Source of the DNA: Rhodococcus sp. 06-235-1A
GTDB lineage: Bacteria; Actinomycetota; Actinomycetes; Mycobacteriales; Mycobacteriaceae
Length of the DNA: 64,000 nucleotides
Reading direction: 5' to 3'
Assembly: GCF_002258785.1 (NCBI RefSeq)
Contig: NZ_NOYI01000023.1
Location: 33,824 to 97,823 of the forward strand
Part shown: positions 8,945-18,276 of the stretch, in pieces
Layout: every line of letters starts with the position of its first letter
How positions within the stretch are numbered: the stretch's first letter is position 1
Made by a program: the position numbers and the translations under genes
The notes under the pieces: generated by a model
What the model was told of the DNA's origin: nothing
Databases searched by the model: none
Seen by the model: the letters and a program-made list of their open reading frames with translations, nothing else

Positions 8945-9649
8945 TCATCGAATTCCGAACGCGCTCAACGCTGCCAGCAGTGCATCGGGCCGCTCGACCG
9001 TCGGCACCGGATCGACGAGCGCAAAGTTGCACCCGATGGCCCGCGCGGCACCGTCGGCCTCGGCGCTGTCGCCCACCATCAGCGTCCGCGACGGATCGAC
9101 GCCCAAGGCGGCGACGGCGTGGCGGAATATCTCCGGTTGCGGTTTGACGTGACCCACCTCGAACGAGAGCACGAATTCGTCGACGTACCGGTCGAGACCG
9201 CGATCGACGAACGCAGGACGAATATCGAAGGCGATGTTGCTCAGCACACCGACTCGAACCGACTCGTGCGCAAGCCTTTTCAGTACGGCCTCGGTGTCCG
9301 GATACGGCGTCCAGGAGTCTGCGTCGATCACGCGTCCGTACACCGACTCGGCCTGCCGCGGATCGGTGACACCGGACTGCGCGAGCACGTGCAGATACGC
9401 CTGTCGGTGCAGCGCCGGGTCGAGATCTCGGTTCCGCCAGGCATGCCGCGTCGCGTCGTCGAACTCGACCGTCTCCCCTACCGGCGCGGTCATGCGCCGC
9501 ATCAGCTCGGCAGCTCCGGCACCGTCGACCGGGGTGCCGTCTGCGTCATGGATGCCGTCGAACCACGTCGGATGCTCCTCGAGCCTGAACAGCGTGCCCG
9601 AGAAGTCGAACAGAACGGCCTCGATCGTCGTTGTGCCCGTACTCGTCAC
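8945..9649 (-). CDS. HAD family hydrolase (phosphatase)
   Basis: This 234-residue protein is a haloacid dehalogenase-type hydrolase. Motif I is DFSGTLF, where the usual DxDxT second Asp is replaced by Ser; motif II is VLSNIAFD; the Lys motif is GHVKPQPEIF; motif IV is MVGDSAEAD. The missing second Asp is the general acid in phosphatases, so dehalogenase-like or altered activity is possible. The GTG at 9649 overlaps the hemQ stop by four bases, so it is translationally coupled to heme synthesis genes. The frame extends further upstream but only inside hemQ. Confidence 0.8.
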   Translation of the reverse strand: MTSTGTTTIEAVLFDFSGTLFRLEEHPTWFDGIHDADGTPVDGAGAAELMRRMTAPVGETVEFDDATRHAWRNRDLDPALHRQAYLHVLAQSGVTDPRQAESVYGRVIDADSWTPYPDTEAVLKRLAHESVRVGVLSNIAFDIRPAFVDRGLDRYVDEFVLSFEVGHVKPQPEIFRHAVAALGVDPSRTLMVGDSAEADGAARAIGCNFALVDPVPTVERPDALLAALSAFGIR

Positions 9650-10341
9650 GGCAGTGATTCGACGAGCGCGTCCACCTCGACCCGAGGGCCGGTGAAGAAC
9701 GGAGTTTCCTCGCGCACGTGTCGCCTCGCCTCGGTGGCACGCAGGTCGCGCATCAGATCGACGATGCGGTCCAACTCGGGAGCCTCGAACGCCAGAATCC
9801 ACTCGTAGTCGCCGAGCGCGAACGACGGCACGGTGTTCGCCCGCACGTCCTTGTAGTCGCGGGCGGCCTTGCCGTGATCGGCGAGCATCGTGCGGCGCTC
9901 GTCGTCGGGCAGCAGATACCAGTCGATGGACCGGACGAACGGGTAGACGCAGATGTACGCGCCCGGATCCTCTCCCGCGATGAAGGCCGGGACGTGGCTC
10001 TTGTTGAACTCGGCCGGACGATGCAGAGCCGTGTTGCTCCAGACCGGCGTGCTTGCCTTGCCCAGCGCAGTGGTGCGCCGGAAATCGGAATAGGTGGCCT
10101 GGAGGTCCTCGATGCGCTCGGCGTGCGTCCAGACCATGAAATCGGCGTCGGCGCGCATGCCCGCGATGTCGTAGACCCCGCGCACCGCGACGCCCTTGTC
10201 TTCACGGCCTTCGAAGAAGACTTTCGCTTCCTTGGCTGCTGCGGCCCGATCATCGCCAAGAACACCGGGCGTGACCTTGTAGACCGAGAACATCAAGTAA
10301 CGAAGAGTCGAGTTGAGCGCTGAGTAATCGAGGCGTGCCAT
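9646..10341 (-). CDS. hemQ: Coproheme decarboxylase HemQ (ChdC)
   Basis: This 231-residue chlorite-dismutase-fold protein decarboxylates coproheme III to heme b, the last step of the coproporphyrin-dependent pathway. The catalytic Tyr133 lies in CVYPFVRSIDWY and the proximal heme-ligand His156 in ADHGKAARDYKDV. The ATG start at 10341 (MARLDYSALN) matches the family; an upstream open frame is not conserved. It lies five bases after hemY and shares GTGA with the HAD gene, so it is part of hemE-hemY-hemQ. It corresponds to Rv2676c. Confidence 0.95.
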   Translation of the reverse strand: MARLDYSALNSTLRYLMFSVYKVTPGVLGDDRAAAAKEAKVFFEGREDKGVAVRGVYDIAGMRADADFMVWTHAERIEDLQATYSDFRRTTALGKASTPVWSNTALHRPAEFNKSHVPAFIAGEDPGAYICVYPFVRSIDWYLLPDDERRTMLADHGKAARDYKDVRANTVPSFALGDYEWILAFEAPELDRIVDLMRDLRATEARRHVREETPFFTGPRVEVDALVESLP

Positions 10342-10346
10342 GGCCC

Positions 10347-11702
10347 CTATCGTGCCACTTCGATCAGCCGGGCGGCAGCGGTGGTGGCGGACGCAATACA
10401 CGCGGGTACTCCGACACCGCGCTGCCAGGCTCCGGTGACCTCGAGGCCGGGGAGGTCGGCAACACCGGACTCCACGGCGGCGACGCGATCGAGGTGGCCG
10501 GGCGCGTATTGCGGCAACCCACCCGGCCAGCGCTGCACTGTCGCAGCCAGTGGTGGGCTATCGATGTCCGCGGCCGTCCGCAGGTCCCTCAGAGCCGTCT
10601 CGATCGACTCCGCATCGGATCGGTCCGACGCCGTGGTGTCGCCGAATCGTCCGAGTGAGGCCCGCAGCAATACCGCGTCCCGCTCTCCGAGGTGCGGCCA
10701 CTTGCGGCTCGACAGGGTGAATGCCTTGACGTCCAAGCCCGCGTCCGTGGCCACCAAAATTCCCGAATTCTGCGGCAGCTCCGTCGCCTTGGGAAAAGCG
10801 AGCGCGACGACGACCGAGGACGCGAGTTCTATGTCCCGCGCGGCCTGCGACGCCGCGGGTGCCACGGCGGCGAGGAGCCGACCGAGGATGGGCGCAGGGA
10901 CCGCGAGCACAACTCCGTCGACGAGTCCGACGCCACCGACGAACCAGCCTGCGGAATCACGACGCACCTCACCCACCCCTGTGCCGACGACCGTTCGGGC
11001 ATCGGTTGCGGCGATCAGAGCGTCGAGCAGCACCGCGTAACCGTCGCGCAGCCCACCGAACACCGGCCCCGGTGACGGCGTGGGAAGCGCTGCCAGCACT
11101 GCTTCGGTCAAGCTCGCCGCTCCGGCGTCCAACGCCGTTGCCAGCGTCGGCAGCGCAGCGCGGACACCGATCGAGCTCGCCGAGCCGGAATACACGCCGC
11201 CGAGCAACGGGTCGACCGAACGGCTCACGACCTGAGAGCCGAACCGGCTGCCCACGAGATCGGCCACACTGACGTCCGAGCCCACGGTCCACGCGAACGG
11301 TCGTATGGTCTCGGTCTCGATGAGGTGTGCTTCGTCCGGATCCACCAGATTCCGCACGGAATCGGCAGAGGATGGGATGCCCATCAAGGTGCCGAGCGGG
11401 AGCGCATGCGTGCGGCCGCCCGAATAGACGAGCGGGCGCGCCGACGACGGATGCACCAGCTGATTCGACAGGCCGAGCTCGGCGAGCAGTGCCGGCACTT
11501 CCGGACGACGACCGATGAACGCCTCTGCACCGACGTCGAGCGACTCTGTGCCGACCTCGGCGGTGCGCAGAGTGCCGCCGAGGCGAGTGGATTCCTCGAC
11601 CAGAGTGATCTCTGCAGCGGGTCCGCAGGCCTGCCTTAGGCGATACGCCGCGACGAGGCCGGAGATTCCGCCGCCGACAACGGCGTAACGCCGCACCGTC
11701 AC
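10347..11702 (-). CDS. hemY: Coproporphyrinogen III oxidase / protoporphyrinogen oxidase HemY (CgoX)
   Basis: This 451-residue flavoenzyme begins with the FAD-binding motif VVGGGISGLVAAYRL and continues with LVEESTRLGGTLRT. The C-terminal EVTGAWQRGVGVPACI motif is the second FAD contact of the family. In actinobacteria this enzyme oxidises coproporphyrinogen III to coproporphyrin III, feeding ferrochelatase and then HemQ. The GTG start overlaps the hemE stop by four bases. It corresponds to Rv2677c. Confidence 0.93.
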   Translation of the reverse strand: MTVRRYAVVGGGISGLVAAYRLRQACGPAAEITLVEESTRLGGTLRTAEVGTESLDVGAEAFIGRRPEVPALLAELGLSNQLVHPSSARPLVYSGGRTHALPLGTLMGIPSSADSVRNLVDPDEAHLIETETIRPFAWTVGSDVSVADLVGSRFGSQVVSRSVDPLLGGVYSGSASSIGVRAALPTLATALDAGAASLTEAVLAALPTPSPGPVFGGLRDGYAVLLDALIAATDARTVVGTGVGEVRRDSAGWFVGGVGLVDGVVLAVPAPILGRLLAAVAPAASQAARDIELASSVVVALAFPKATELPQNSGILVATDAGLDVKAFTLSSRKWPHLGERDAVLLRASLGRFGDTTASDRSDAESIETALRDLRTAADIDSPPLAATVQRWPGGLPQYAPGHLDRVAAVESGVADLPGLEVTGAWQRGVGVPACIASATTAAARLIEVAR

Positions 11703-12772
11703 AACGAATGCACCAGCGAGACCACGCGCGTCAGAATCTCGGGATCGGTGTCGGGCAGGACTCCGTGGCCGAGGTTGAACACATGTCCTCGCGCTCCGGC
11801 CGCCACCGCACGATCGGCCTCTGCCGCAATACGGCGAACCTCGGCCTCGACCGCGTCCCAGCCCGCGAACAGCACGGCGGGATCCAGATTTCCCTGCAGT
11901 ACTTTTCCTTCGCCGACTCGGTGCACGGCGTCGTCGAGTGGAATCCGCCAGTCGACACCGACCACGTCGGCACCGGCCTCAGCCATCGCGCCGAGCAACT
12001 CACCGGTACCGACTCCGAAATGAATCTTGGGAACGCCGGCCGAGGACACGGCGTCGAACACTCGCGTCGAGTGCGGCAGCACGTACTCGCGGTAGTCGGC
12101 CAGCGACAGCGCACCCGCCCAGGAATCGAACACCTGTACCGCGTCCACTCCGGCGGCCAACTGAGCCTGCAGGAACGTGATCGTCGTGGTCGCCAGCGCG
12201 TCGAGCAGGGCATGCCAGGTCGCCGGATCGGAGCGCATCAGCGCTTTGGTCTTCTCGTGATTGCGACTCGGACCACCCTCGACCAGGTAGGACGCAAGGG
12301 TGAACGGAGCTCCGGCGAACCCGATGAGCGGCGTGTTCGCGAGCTCGCGAGTGAGGATGCGTACCGCATCGGCCACCGGCTCGACCTGATCGGCGGTCAA
12401 CGTGGGCAGCGCCGCGACATCGGCCGCCGAACGCACCGGATGAGCCACGACCGGACCGGTACCGGCAACGATGTCGAGATCGATACCGGCAGCCTTGAGC
12501 GGAACCACGATGTCCGAGAACAGGATTGCCGCGTCCACATCGTGCCGACGGACAGGTTGCAGGGTGATCTCGGCCACCAGATCCGGCCGGAAGCACGAAT
12601 CCAGCATGCCGATGCCGGCTCGGATCTCTCGGTATTCGGGGAGCGACCTGCCGGCCTGACGCATGAACCACACCGGCCGACGCGAGGGCGTTTCACCGGC
12701 GATCGCGGTCAAGAACGGCGCGTCCGGGAGTTCTCGACGGGCGGGGGCTGTGGTGTGTGCTTCGGCGTTCAT
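11699..12772 (-). CDS. hemE: Uroporphyrinogen decarboxylase HemE
   Basis: The 357-residue enzyme decarboxylates uroporphyrinogen III to coproporphyrinogen III. Signatures are PVWFMRQAGRSLPEYRE near the N-terminus (substrate-binding Arg) and AILFSDIVVPLKA (catalytic Asp), with NLGHGVLPDTDPE at the C-terminus. ATG at 12772 is used; another in-frame ATG lies six codons upstream. It is the first gene of the minus-strand heme run and is divergent from the DUF3000 gene. The enoyl-CoA hydratase gene found beside hemE in M. tuberculosis (echA15) is absent here. Confidence 0.95.
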   Translation of the reverse strand: MNAEAHTTAPARRELPDAPFLTAIAGETPSRRPVWFMRQAGRSLPEYREIRAGIGMLDSCFRPDLVAEITLQPVRRHDVDAAILFSDIVVPLKAAGIDLDIVAGTGPVVAHPVRSAADVAALPTLTADQVEPVADAVRILTRELANTPLIGFAGAPFTLASYLVEGGPSRNHEKTKALMRSDPATWHALLDALATTTITFLQAQLAAGVDAVQVFDSWAGALSLADYREYVLPHSTRVFDAVSSAGVPKIHFGVGTGELLGAMAEAGADVVGVDWRIPLDDAVHRVGEGKVLQGNLDPAVLFAGWDAVEAEVRRIAAEADRAVAAGARGHVFNLGHGVLPDTDPEILTRVVSLVHSL

Positions 12773-12897
12773 CGAGTTCCATGCTGCCACGCGTCAGGAA
12801 TGCTTCTGCCACCAAGGGCGACACACCGACTTCGGTTCCATCACGGCTCGGCGCGCCTCCGCCGCCGGACAACGTGACGCGTCTAACGTCCGATCAC

Positions 12898-13497
12898 GTG
12901 ACCGAACCCGAATCCACCGCCGAACCTGCGCCTTTCCGCGCCGCCATCGACGCGATGCATCGGGCTCAGGTACACCCGGCAATCGAAATCGGTCCGATCC
13001 GGCCGCCGCAACGACTCGCGCCGTACAGCTACGCCATCGGAGCCGAGGTCAAGCACCCCGATTCCGAGCAGGTCGACGAACAGAGCGACGGCGACGCTTT
13101 CGGCCGTCTGATCCTGCTGTACGACCCCGACGGTGCAGAAGCCTGGAACGGGACGCTTCGGCTGGTCGCCTACATTCAAGCGGATGTCGATGAATCCCTC
13201 GCCGACGATCCCCTGCTGCCCGAGGTCGGGTGGAGTTGGCTCGTCGACGCGCTGGAGTCACGATCCGAACCGCTCAACGCACTCGGCGGCACCGTGACCT
13301 CGACCAGCTCGGTGCGCTACGGCGACATCGCCGGACCACCGAAAGCCCACCAGCTCGAACTTCGCGCATCCTGGACCGCTACATCGGAGGACCTGTCGAC
13401 GCACGTCGAGGCCTTCTGCGAGGTCCTCGCCTACGCGGCAGGACTGCCGCCCGCGGGCATCACCACCCTCGGCCAGCGCAGTTCGAGCCGGACATAG
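12898..13497 (+). CDS. DUF3000 family protein
   Basis: The 199-residue product is recognised by FRAAIDAMHRAQVHPAIEIGPIRPP near its start and the ITTLGQRSS end, which are typical of the actinobacterial DUF3000 family (Rv2680). It has no signal peptide or membrane helix and its function is unknown. GTG at 12898 is chosen because the conserved part begins just after it. GTG at 12874 is an alternative, and the frame stays open back to 12757 inside the hemE leader. It precedes the RNase D gene by 40 bp. Confidence 0.8.
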   Translation: MTEPESTAEPAPFRAAIDAMHRAQVHPAIEIGPIRPPQRLAPYSYAIGAEVKHPDSEQVDEQSDGDAFGRLILLYDPDGAEAWNGTLRLVAYIQADVDESLADDPLLPEVGWSWLVDALESRSEPLNALGGTVTSTSSVRYGDIAGPPKAHQLELRASWTATSEDLSTHVEAFCEVLAYAAGLPPAGITTLGQRSSSRT

Positions 13498-13537
13498 TGG
13501 GCGGTCCTTCCACCCGCAGGGCCTAGAGTCACATCTC

Positions 13538-14818
13538 ATGTCAGCCGAGAGTTCTCCCGAGACCACGCCGGACGACGAGGCGAACGAGCCTGTCGCCGTT
13601 CCGCTACTGGCTCCGGCTGACGGCGTACCCGACGTGGTCGACACACCGGACGCCGTGCGCGCGGCTGCCGCTCTTCTCGCCGCAGGTCACGGCCCACTCG
13701 CCGTCGATGCCGAGCGTGCCTCGGGTTTTCGCTACTCCCAGCGTGCCTACCTGCTGCAGTTCCGTCGGCGCGGAGCAGGCACCGTTCTCCTCGACCCGAT
13801 CCCGGTCACCGGCGACCTCGCTCCGCTCGCCGCGGTGATCAACCCACTCGAATGGGTGCTGCACTCCGCGGATCAGGACCTCCCGGGACTCGCCGAACTC
13901 GGCCTGGTCCCCGCCACGCTCTACGACACCGAACTCGCCGGCCGTCTCGCCGGATTCGAACGCGTCGGTCTCGGAGCCATCGTCGAACGCACCCTCGGAC
14001 TGGCCCTGCAGAAGGGCCACGGCGCCGCCGATTGGTCCACCCGCCCCCTACCGGACACCTGGCTCAACTACGCCGCACTCGACGTCGAAGTCCTGCTCGA
14101 ACTTCGCGACGCGATGGCCGCAGAACTCGAACAGCGGGGCAAGACCGACTGGGCGGCACAGGAATTCGCTCACATCCTCTCGCTCGGGCCGCCCAAACCC
14201 AAGACCGACAGATGGCGTCGGACGTCGGGGATCCATGCGATCAAGTCTCCGCGCACTCTCGCGGCGGTCCGCGAACTGTGGACCACGCGAGACGAATTGG
14301 CGGCCAAACGAGATGTGGCACCGAGCCGGGTGCTGCCCGACTCCGCAATCGTCGCCGCGGCAACAGCCGACCCGAAGTCCTCGCGCGAGCTCGAGCAACT
14401 GCCGGTCTTCGGCGGTCCCCGTCAGCGCAGGTCATCTCGGTTGTGGGCCTCGGCCCTGACTCGTGCACGTGCGCTCCCGACGTCCGAATTGCCCTCGATG
14501 GCAGCCTCTTTCGACGGCCCACCCCCGGTCAATCGGTGGGCTCGACGCGATCCCGATGCCGCTGCCCGACTCGCCGACGTCCGAGCGGCGATGACCGAGC
14601 TCAGCGAATCGGTGTCGGTTCCGGTCGAGAATCTGCTGATGCCCGATCTGTTGCGTCGACTGGTGTGGGATTGGCGGACACCGGCCGACCCCGCCGCCGA
14701 CCCGGCCGAGCTGATCGATGCGCGACTGGTCGAGGGAGGTGCCCGACCCTGGCAGCGCACGCTGGTTGTGCCGGTACTGACGAAGGCACTGCACCCTTCT
14801 CAAGTTACCGACGGGTAA
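13538..14818 (+). CDS. rnd: Ribonuclease D family 3'-5' exonuclease with HRDC domain
   Basis: This 426-residue protein has the DEDDy exonuclease motifs: LAVDAERAS (Exo I), LHSADQDLPGL (Exo II) and YAALDVEVLLEL (Exo III, Tyr plus Asp). An HRDC domain follows at about residues 235-300 (SPRTLAAVRELWTTRDELA and ASRVLPDSAI-like). It is expected to trim RNA 3' ends, for example tRNA precursors. It corresponds to Rv2681. In M. tuberculosis dxs follows directly, whereas here fadAB and an accessory block intervene. Confidence 0.92.
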   Translation: MSAESSPETTPDDEANEPVAVPLLAPADGVPDVVDTPDAVRAAAALLAAGHGPLAVDAERASGFRYSQRAYLLQFRRRGAGTVLLDPIPVTGDLAPLAAVINPLEWVLHSADQDLPGLAELGLVPATLYDTELAGRLAGFERVGLGAIVERTLGLALQKGHGAADWSTRPLPDTWLNYAALDVEVLLELRDAMAAELEQRGKTDWAAQEFAHILSLGPPKPKTDRWRRTSGIHAIKSPRTLAAVRELWTTRDELAAKRDVAPSRVLPDSAIVAAATADPKSSRELEQLPVFGGPRQRRSSRLWASALTRARALPTSELPSMAASFDGPPPVNRWARRDPDAAARLADVRAAMTELSESVSVPVENLLMPDLLRRLVWDWRTPADPAADPAELIDARLVEGGARPWQRTLVVPVLTKALHPSQVTDG

Positions 14819-14889
14819 TACCGGCTACAGTAGGGACGCGCCCGGGCACCCGGGCGAGTCGTCCGCATCTGTCGGGAGGATCGAAAAGC

Positions 14890-16116
14890 GTGTCTGTACC
14901 CGCGTCCACCAGCTCACAGAGGAATGTTGTCTTCGTCGACGGCATCCGTACCCCGTTCGGCAAAGCAGGCCCCAAGGGCATGTACGCCGACACTCGCGCA
15001 GACGACCTCGTCGTCAAGGCAATCCGCGAGCTTCTTCGCAAGAACCCCAACCTCCCTCCCGAGCGCATCGACGAAGTCGCCATCGCCGCGACCACGCAGA
15101 CCGGTGACCAGGGCCTGACCATCGGCCGCACGTCCGCTCTCTTGGCCGGACTCCCCCGCAGCGTCCCCGGCTTCGCCATCGACCGCATGTGCGCGGGTGC
15201 GATGACCTCGGTGACCACCACGGGATCGGGCATCGGATTCGGTCAGTACGACGTCGTCATCGCCGGTGGCGTCGAGCACATGGGCCGCCACCCGATGGGT
15301 GAGGGCGTGGACCCCAACCCGCGCTTCCTCGCCGACAAGCTGGTCGATCCCAGCGCCCTGGTGATGGGCAACACCGCCGAGAACCTGCACGACCGGTTCC
15401 CGAGCATCACCAAGGACCGGACCGACGCGTACGCCGTCGCCAGCCAGAACAAGTACGACGCCGCGAAGAAGGCCGGCTTCATCGCCGACACCCTCGTACC
15501 CGTCGCCACCAAGTCCGCCGCAGGCTGGGGCCTGGCCACCGAGGACGAGCCGCCTCGCCCCGGCACCACCGTCGAAGACCTCGCCAAGCTCAAGACGCCG
15601 TTCCGGCCTGCAGGCCGGGTCACCGCCGGCAACGCTGCGGGACTCAACGACGGTGCCACCGCCGCGATCCTCGCCGGCGAGGACACAGCCCACGAGCTCG
15701 GTCTGAACATCGGTATGCGGATGGTCGGCTTCAGCTTCGCAGGCGTCGACCCGGCCGTCATGGGCATCGGACCGGTCCCCGCGACCGAAAAGCTGCTCGG
15801 CCGAACCGGATTGAGCATCGAGGACATCGGCCTGTTCGAGATCAACGAGGCCTTCGCCATCCAGGTCCTTGCATTCCTCGAGCACTACGGCATCGCCGAC
15901 GACGATCCCCGCGTCAACCAGTGGGGCGGTGCCATCGCGTGCGGCCACCCCCTCGCTTCCTCCGGCGTTCGCCTGATGACGCAACTGAGCCGCCAGTTCG
16001 CCCAGCAGCCCGACGTCCGCTACGGCCTGACGACCATGTGCATCGGTCTCGGCATGGGCGGCACCGTCATCTGGGAGAACCCCAACCACGCTGACTACTC
16101 GGGAGCAGCCAAATGA
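14890..16116 (+). CDS. fadA: Acetyl-CoA C-acyltransferase FadA (beta-subunit of fatty-acid oxidation complex)
   Basis: The 408-residue thiolase has acyl-Cys101 in IDRMCAGAMTS, the NEAFAIQ motif, CGHPLASSG with the catalytic His, and the second active Cys in TTMCIGLGMGG. It cleaves 3-ketoacyl-CoA to acetyl-CoA. The GTG start at 14890 is supported by a strong GGGAGGA ribosome binding site nine bases upstream, although the frame runs open through the rnd gene. Its stop overlaps fadB (ATGA), indicating coupled production of the two subunits of a trifunctional enzyme resembling Rv0859/Rv0860. Confidence 0.94.
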   Translation: MSVPASTSSQRNVVFVDGIRTPFGKAGPKGMYADTRADDLVVKAIRELLRKNPNLPPERIDEVAIAATTQTGDQGLTIGRTSALLAGLPRSVPGFAIDRMCAGAMTSVTTTGSGIGFGQYDVVIAGGVEHMGRHPMGEGVDPNPRFLADKLVDPSALVMGNTAENLHDRFPSITKDRTDAYAVASQNKYDAAKKAGFIADTLVPVATKSAAGWGLATEDEPPRPGTTVEDLAKLKTPFRPAGRVTAGNAAGLNDGATAAILAGEDTAHELGLNIGMRMVGFSFAGVDPAVMGIGPVPATEKLLGRTGLSIEDIGLFEINEAFAIQVLAFLEHYGIADDDPRVNQWGGAIACGHPLASSGVRLMTQLSRQFAQQPDVRYGLTTMCIGLGMGGTVIWENPNHADYSGAAK

Positions 16117-18218
16117 GTGACATCACCACTGCGTTCGAAGACGAGGTCGTCACGAACGCGTTCACCAAGATCATCTCCGTACCGGGGCTCGACGGCTCCA
16201 TCGCCCTCGTGACACTCGACAACGGCTTCGATCACACCAAGCCGTCGACCTTCGGTCCCGGCGGACTGGCCAAGTTCGACGCTGCACTGGACGAGGCATT
16301 CGCGGCGAACCCGGTGGCCATCGCCGTCACCGGCAAGCCGTTCATCTTCGCCGTCGGCGCCGACCTCAACGGTGTGCCGAACATCAAGACCAAGGACGAG
16401 GCGCTCCAGATCGGGCAGCTCGGCCACAAGGTCTTCCGCCGCCTGCGCGAGTCGACTATCCCGACGTTCGCCTTCATCAACGGTGCCGCGCTCGGCGGTG
16501 GCCTCGAAGTGGGACTGCACTCGCACTACCGGACGGTCGCGGAGAATGCCGCTGCCCTCGGCCTGCCCGAGGCCTTCCTCGGCCTGGTACCGGGATGGGG
16601 CGGAACTCAGTTGCTGCCCAACATCATCGGTGCCTCGAACGCCGTCACCGTCGTCATCGAGAACGCACTGAACCAGAACCGCGTCCTCAAGCCGCAGCAG
16701 GCACTCGATCTCGGCATCGCCGACGCCCTCTTCGGCGGAGCCGATTTCCTCGAGCAGTCCCTGGCGTGGGCCGCTCAGGTCATCAAGGGCGAGATAACCC
16801 CCGCCCGTCCCGAGATCGACCGCGGACAGGCCTGGGACGACGCCATCGCCCGCGCCAAGGGAATCGTGGCGGGCAAGACCAACAACTTCGCCCCCGGCCC
16901 GGTCGCCGCTGTCGAGCTGCTCGAGCTCGCCAAGAGCACCGACATCACCGACTCGGCCTCGCTCGACAAGGCCTTCGCGGCCGAGGACGAGGCCCTGTCC
17001 ACGTTGCTGGTCAAGGACGAGCTCCGCGCCGGGCTGTACGCCTTCGACCTGGTGCAGAAGCGCGCGAAGCGTCCCGCCGGTGCACCCGACAAGTCGTTGG
17101 CACGCAAGATCTCCGGCGTCGGCATCGTCGGTGCCGGCTTGATGGCCAGCCAGCTGGCGTTGCTGTTCGTGCGCCAGCTGAAGGTGCCGGTGATCCTCAC
17201 CGACATCGATCAGGAACGTATCGACAAGGGTGTCGGCTACGTCCACGGTGAAATCGACAAGCTGCTCGGCAAGAAGCGCCTGTCCCCCGACGCCGCTAAT
17301 CGCTTGAAGGCGTTGGTCTCCGGATCGATCGACAAGTCCGCATTCGCGAACACCGACTTCGTCATCGAGGCCGTGTTCGAGAACCTCGACGTCAAGAAGA
17401 AGGTGTTCGCCGAGGTCGAGGAATTCGTCTCTGCCGAAACCATTCTCGCGACCAACACGTCCTCGCTGTCGATCACCAAGATGGCGGCAGATCTGAAGCA
17501 CCCCGAGCGGGTAGTGGGCTTCCACTTCTTCAACCCCGTCGCAGTGCTTCCCCTCCTCGAGGTCGTCAAGGGTGAGAAGACCGACGACGCCACTCTCGCA
17601 ACGGCATTCGCGACGGCCAAGACTCTCAAGAAGTCGGCTGTGCTGTCGGCAGATCTGCCCGGCTTCGTCTTCAACCGGCTCGTCACTCGTGCGTCCAACG
17701 AGATCATCAGCGCGATCGACGAGGGCACCCCGTTCGATGTGGCAGACGGCGCAGTGGGCGAACTCGGCATGCCGATGAGCCCGCTGACCCTGCTGGCTCT
17801 CGTAGGACCGGCCGTAGCACTGCACACCGCCGAAACGCTGGCCGAGGCGTACCCCGAGCGGTTCAAGGACTCCGCCGGGTTCCGCGCTCTCGTCGAGGCG
17901 AAGAAGCCGGGTGTGTGGACCTACGGACCCGAAGGCCAGGTCGTCGATCCCGAGGTCGCCGCACTGTGGCCGCAGGGTGATTCGCCGTCGACCGCCGAGG
18001 AGGTTCTCGACCGGACCCGTCGGGCATTCGCCGACGAGATCCGCATCATGCTCGACGAGGGTGTCGTGGCAGCGGCCGAGGACATCGATCTCTGCCTGCT
18101 CCTGGGTGGTGGATTCGGATTCTGGAACGGCGGGATCACCCCGTACCTGGACCGCAGCGGTGCCTCCGAGGCCGCAACCGGTCAGCGCTTCCTCGCCCCT
18201 GGCGTGGCCAGCGTCTAG
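16113..18218 (+). CDS. fadB: 3-hydroxyacyl-CoA dehydrogenase / enoyl-CoA hydratase FadB (alpha-subunit)
   Basis: This 701-residue multifunctional protein carries an N-terminal crotonase domain (GAALGGGLEVGLHSHYR and LGLPEAFLGLVPGWGG, with both expected Glu residues). The middle NAD-binding domain has GVGIVGAGLMASQLA, with Ala where the family often has Gly. The dehydrogenase motifs ATNTSSLSI and VVGFHFFNPV supply the catalytic Ser and His. The C-terminal half holds LPGFVFNRLV. It performs hydration and NAD-dependent oxidation in beta-oxidation and pairs with FadA, to which it is coupled by a four-base overlap. A palindrome follows 15 bases after the stop. Confidence 0.94.
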   Translation: MSDITTAFEDEVVTNAFTKIISVPGLDGSIALVTLDNGFDHTKPSTFGPGGLAKFDAALDEAFAANPVAIAVTGKPFIFAVGADLNGVPNIKTKDEALQIGQLGHKVFRRLRESTIPTFAFINGAALGGGLEVGLHSHYRTVAENAAALGLPEAFLGLVPGWGGTQLLPNIIGASNAVTVVIENALNQNRVLKPQQALDLGIADALFGGADFLEQSLAWAAQVIKGEITPARPEIDRGQAWDDAIARAKGIVAGKTNNFAPGPVAAVELLELAKSTDITDSASLDKAFAAEDEALSTLLVKDELRAGLYAFDLVQKRAKRPAGAPDKSLARKISGVGIVGAGLMASQLALLFVRQLKVPVILTDIDQERIDKGVGYVHGEIDKLLGKKRLSPDAANRLKALVSGSIDKSAFANTDFVIEAVFENLDVKKKVFAEVEEFVSAETILATNTSSLSITKMAADLKHPERVVGFHFFNPVAVLPLLEVVKGEKTDDATLATAFATAKTLKKSAVLSADLPGFVFNRLVTRASNEIISAIDEGTPFDVADGAVGELGMPMSPLTLLALVGPAVALHTAETLAEAYPERFKDSAGFRALVEAKKPGVWTYGPEGQVVDPEVAALWPQGDSPSTAEEVLDRTRRAFADEIRIMLDEGVVAAAEDIDLCLLLGGGFGFWNGGITPYLDRSGASEAATGQRFLAPGVASV

Positions 18219-18232
18219 CATTGCGCCGCGTT

Positions 18233-18276
18233 CGAGGTCATGGACGGATTTCTTCTGATTCTCGTCCATGACCTCG
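18233..18276. repeat. Intergenic palindrome, copy 1 (14-bp perfect arms, 16-bp centre)
   Basis: The left arm CGAGGTCATGGACG (18233-18246) and right arm CGTCCATGACCTCG (18263-18276) are perfect inverse complements around a 16-base centre containing TTTC.TC..ATT. It lies between the convergent fadB and SDR genes and could act as a bidirectional terminator, although no T-tract follows. A related element sits at 22347-22402, sharing the TCATGGACG arm and the centre length. This suggests a small dispersed repeat family. Confidence 0.8.
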
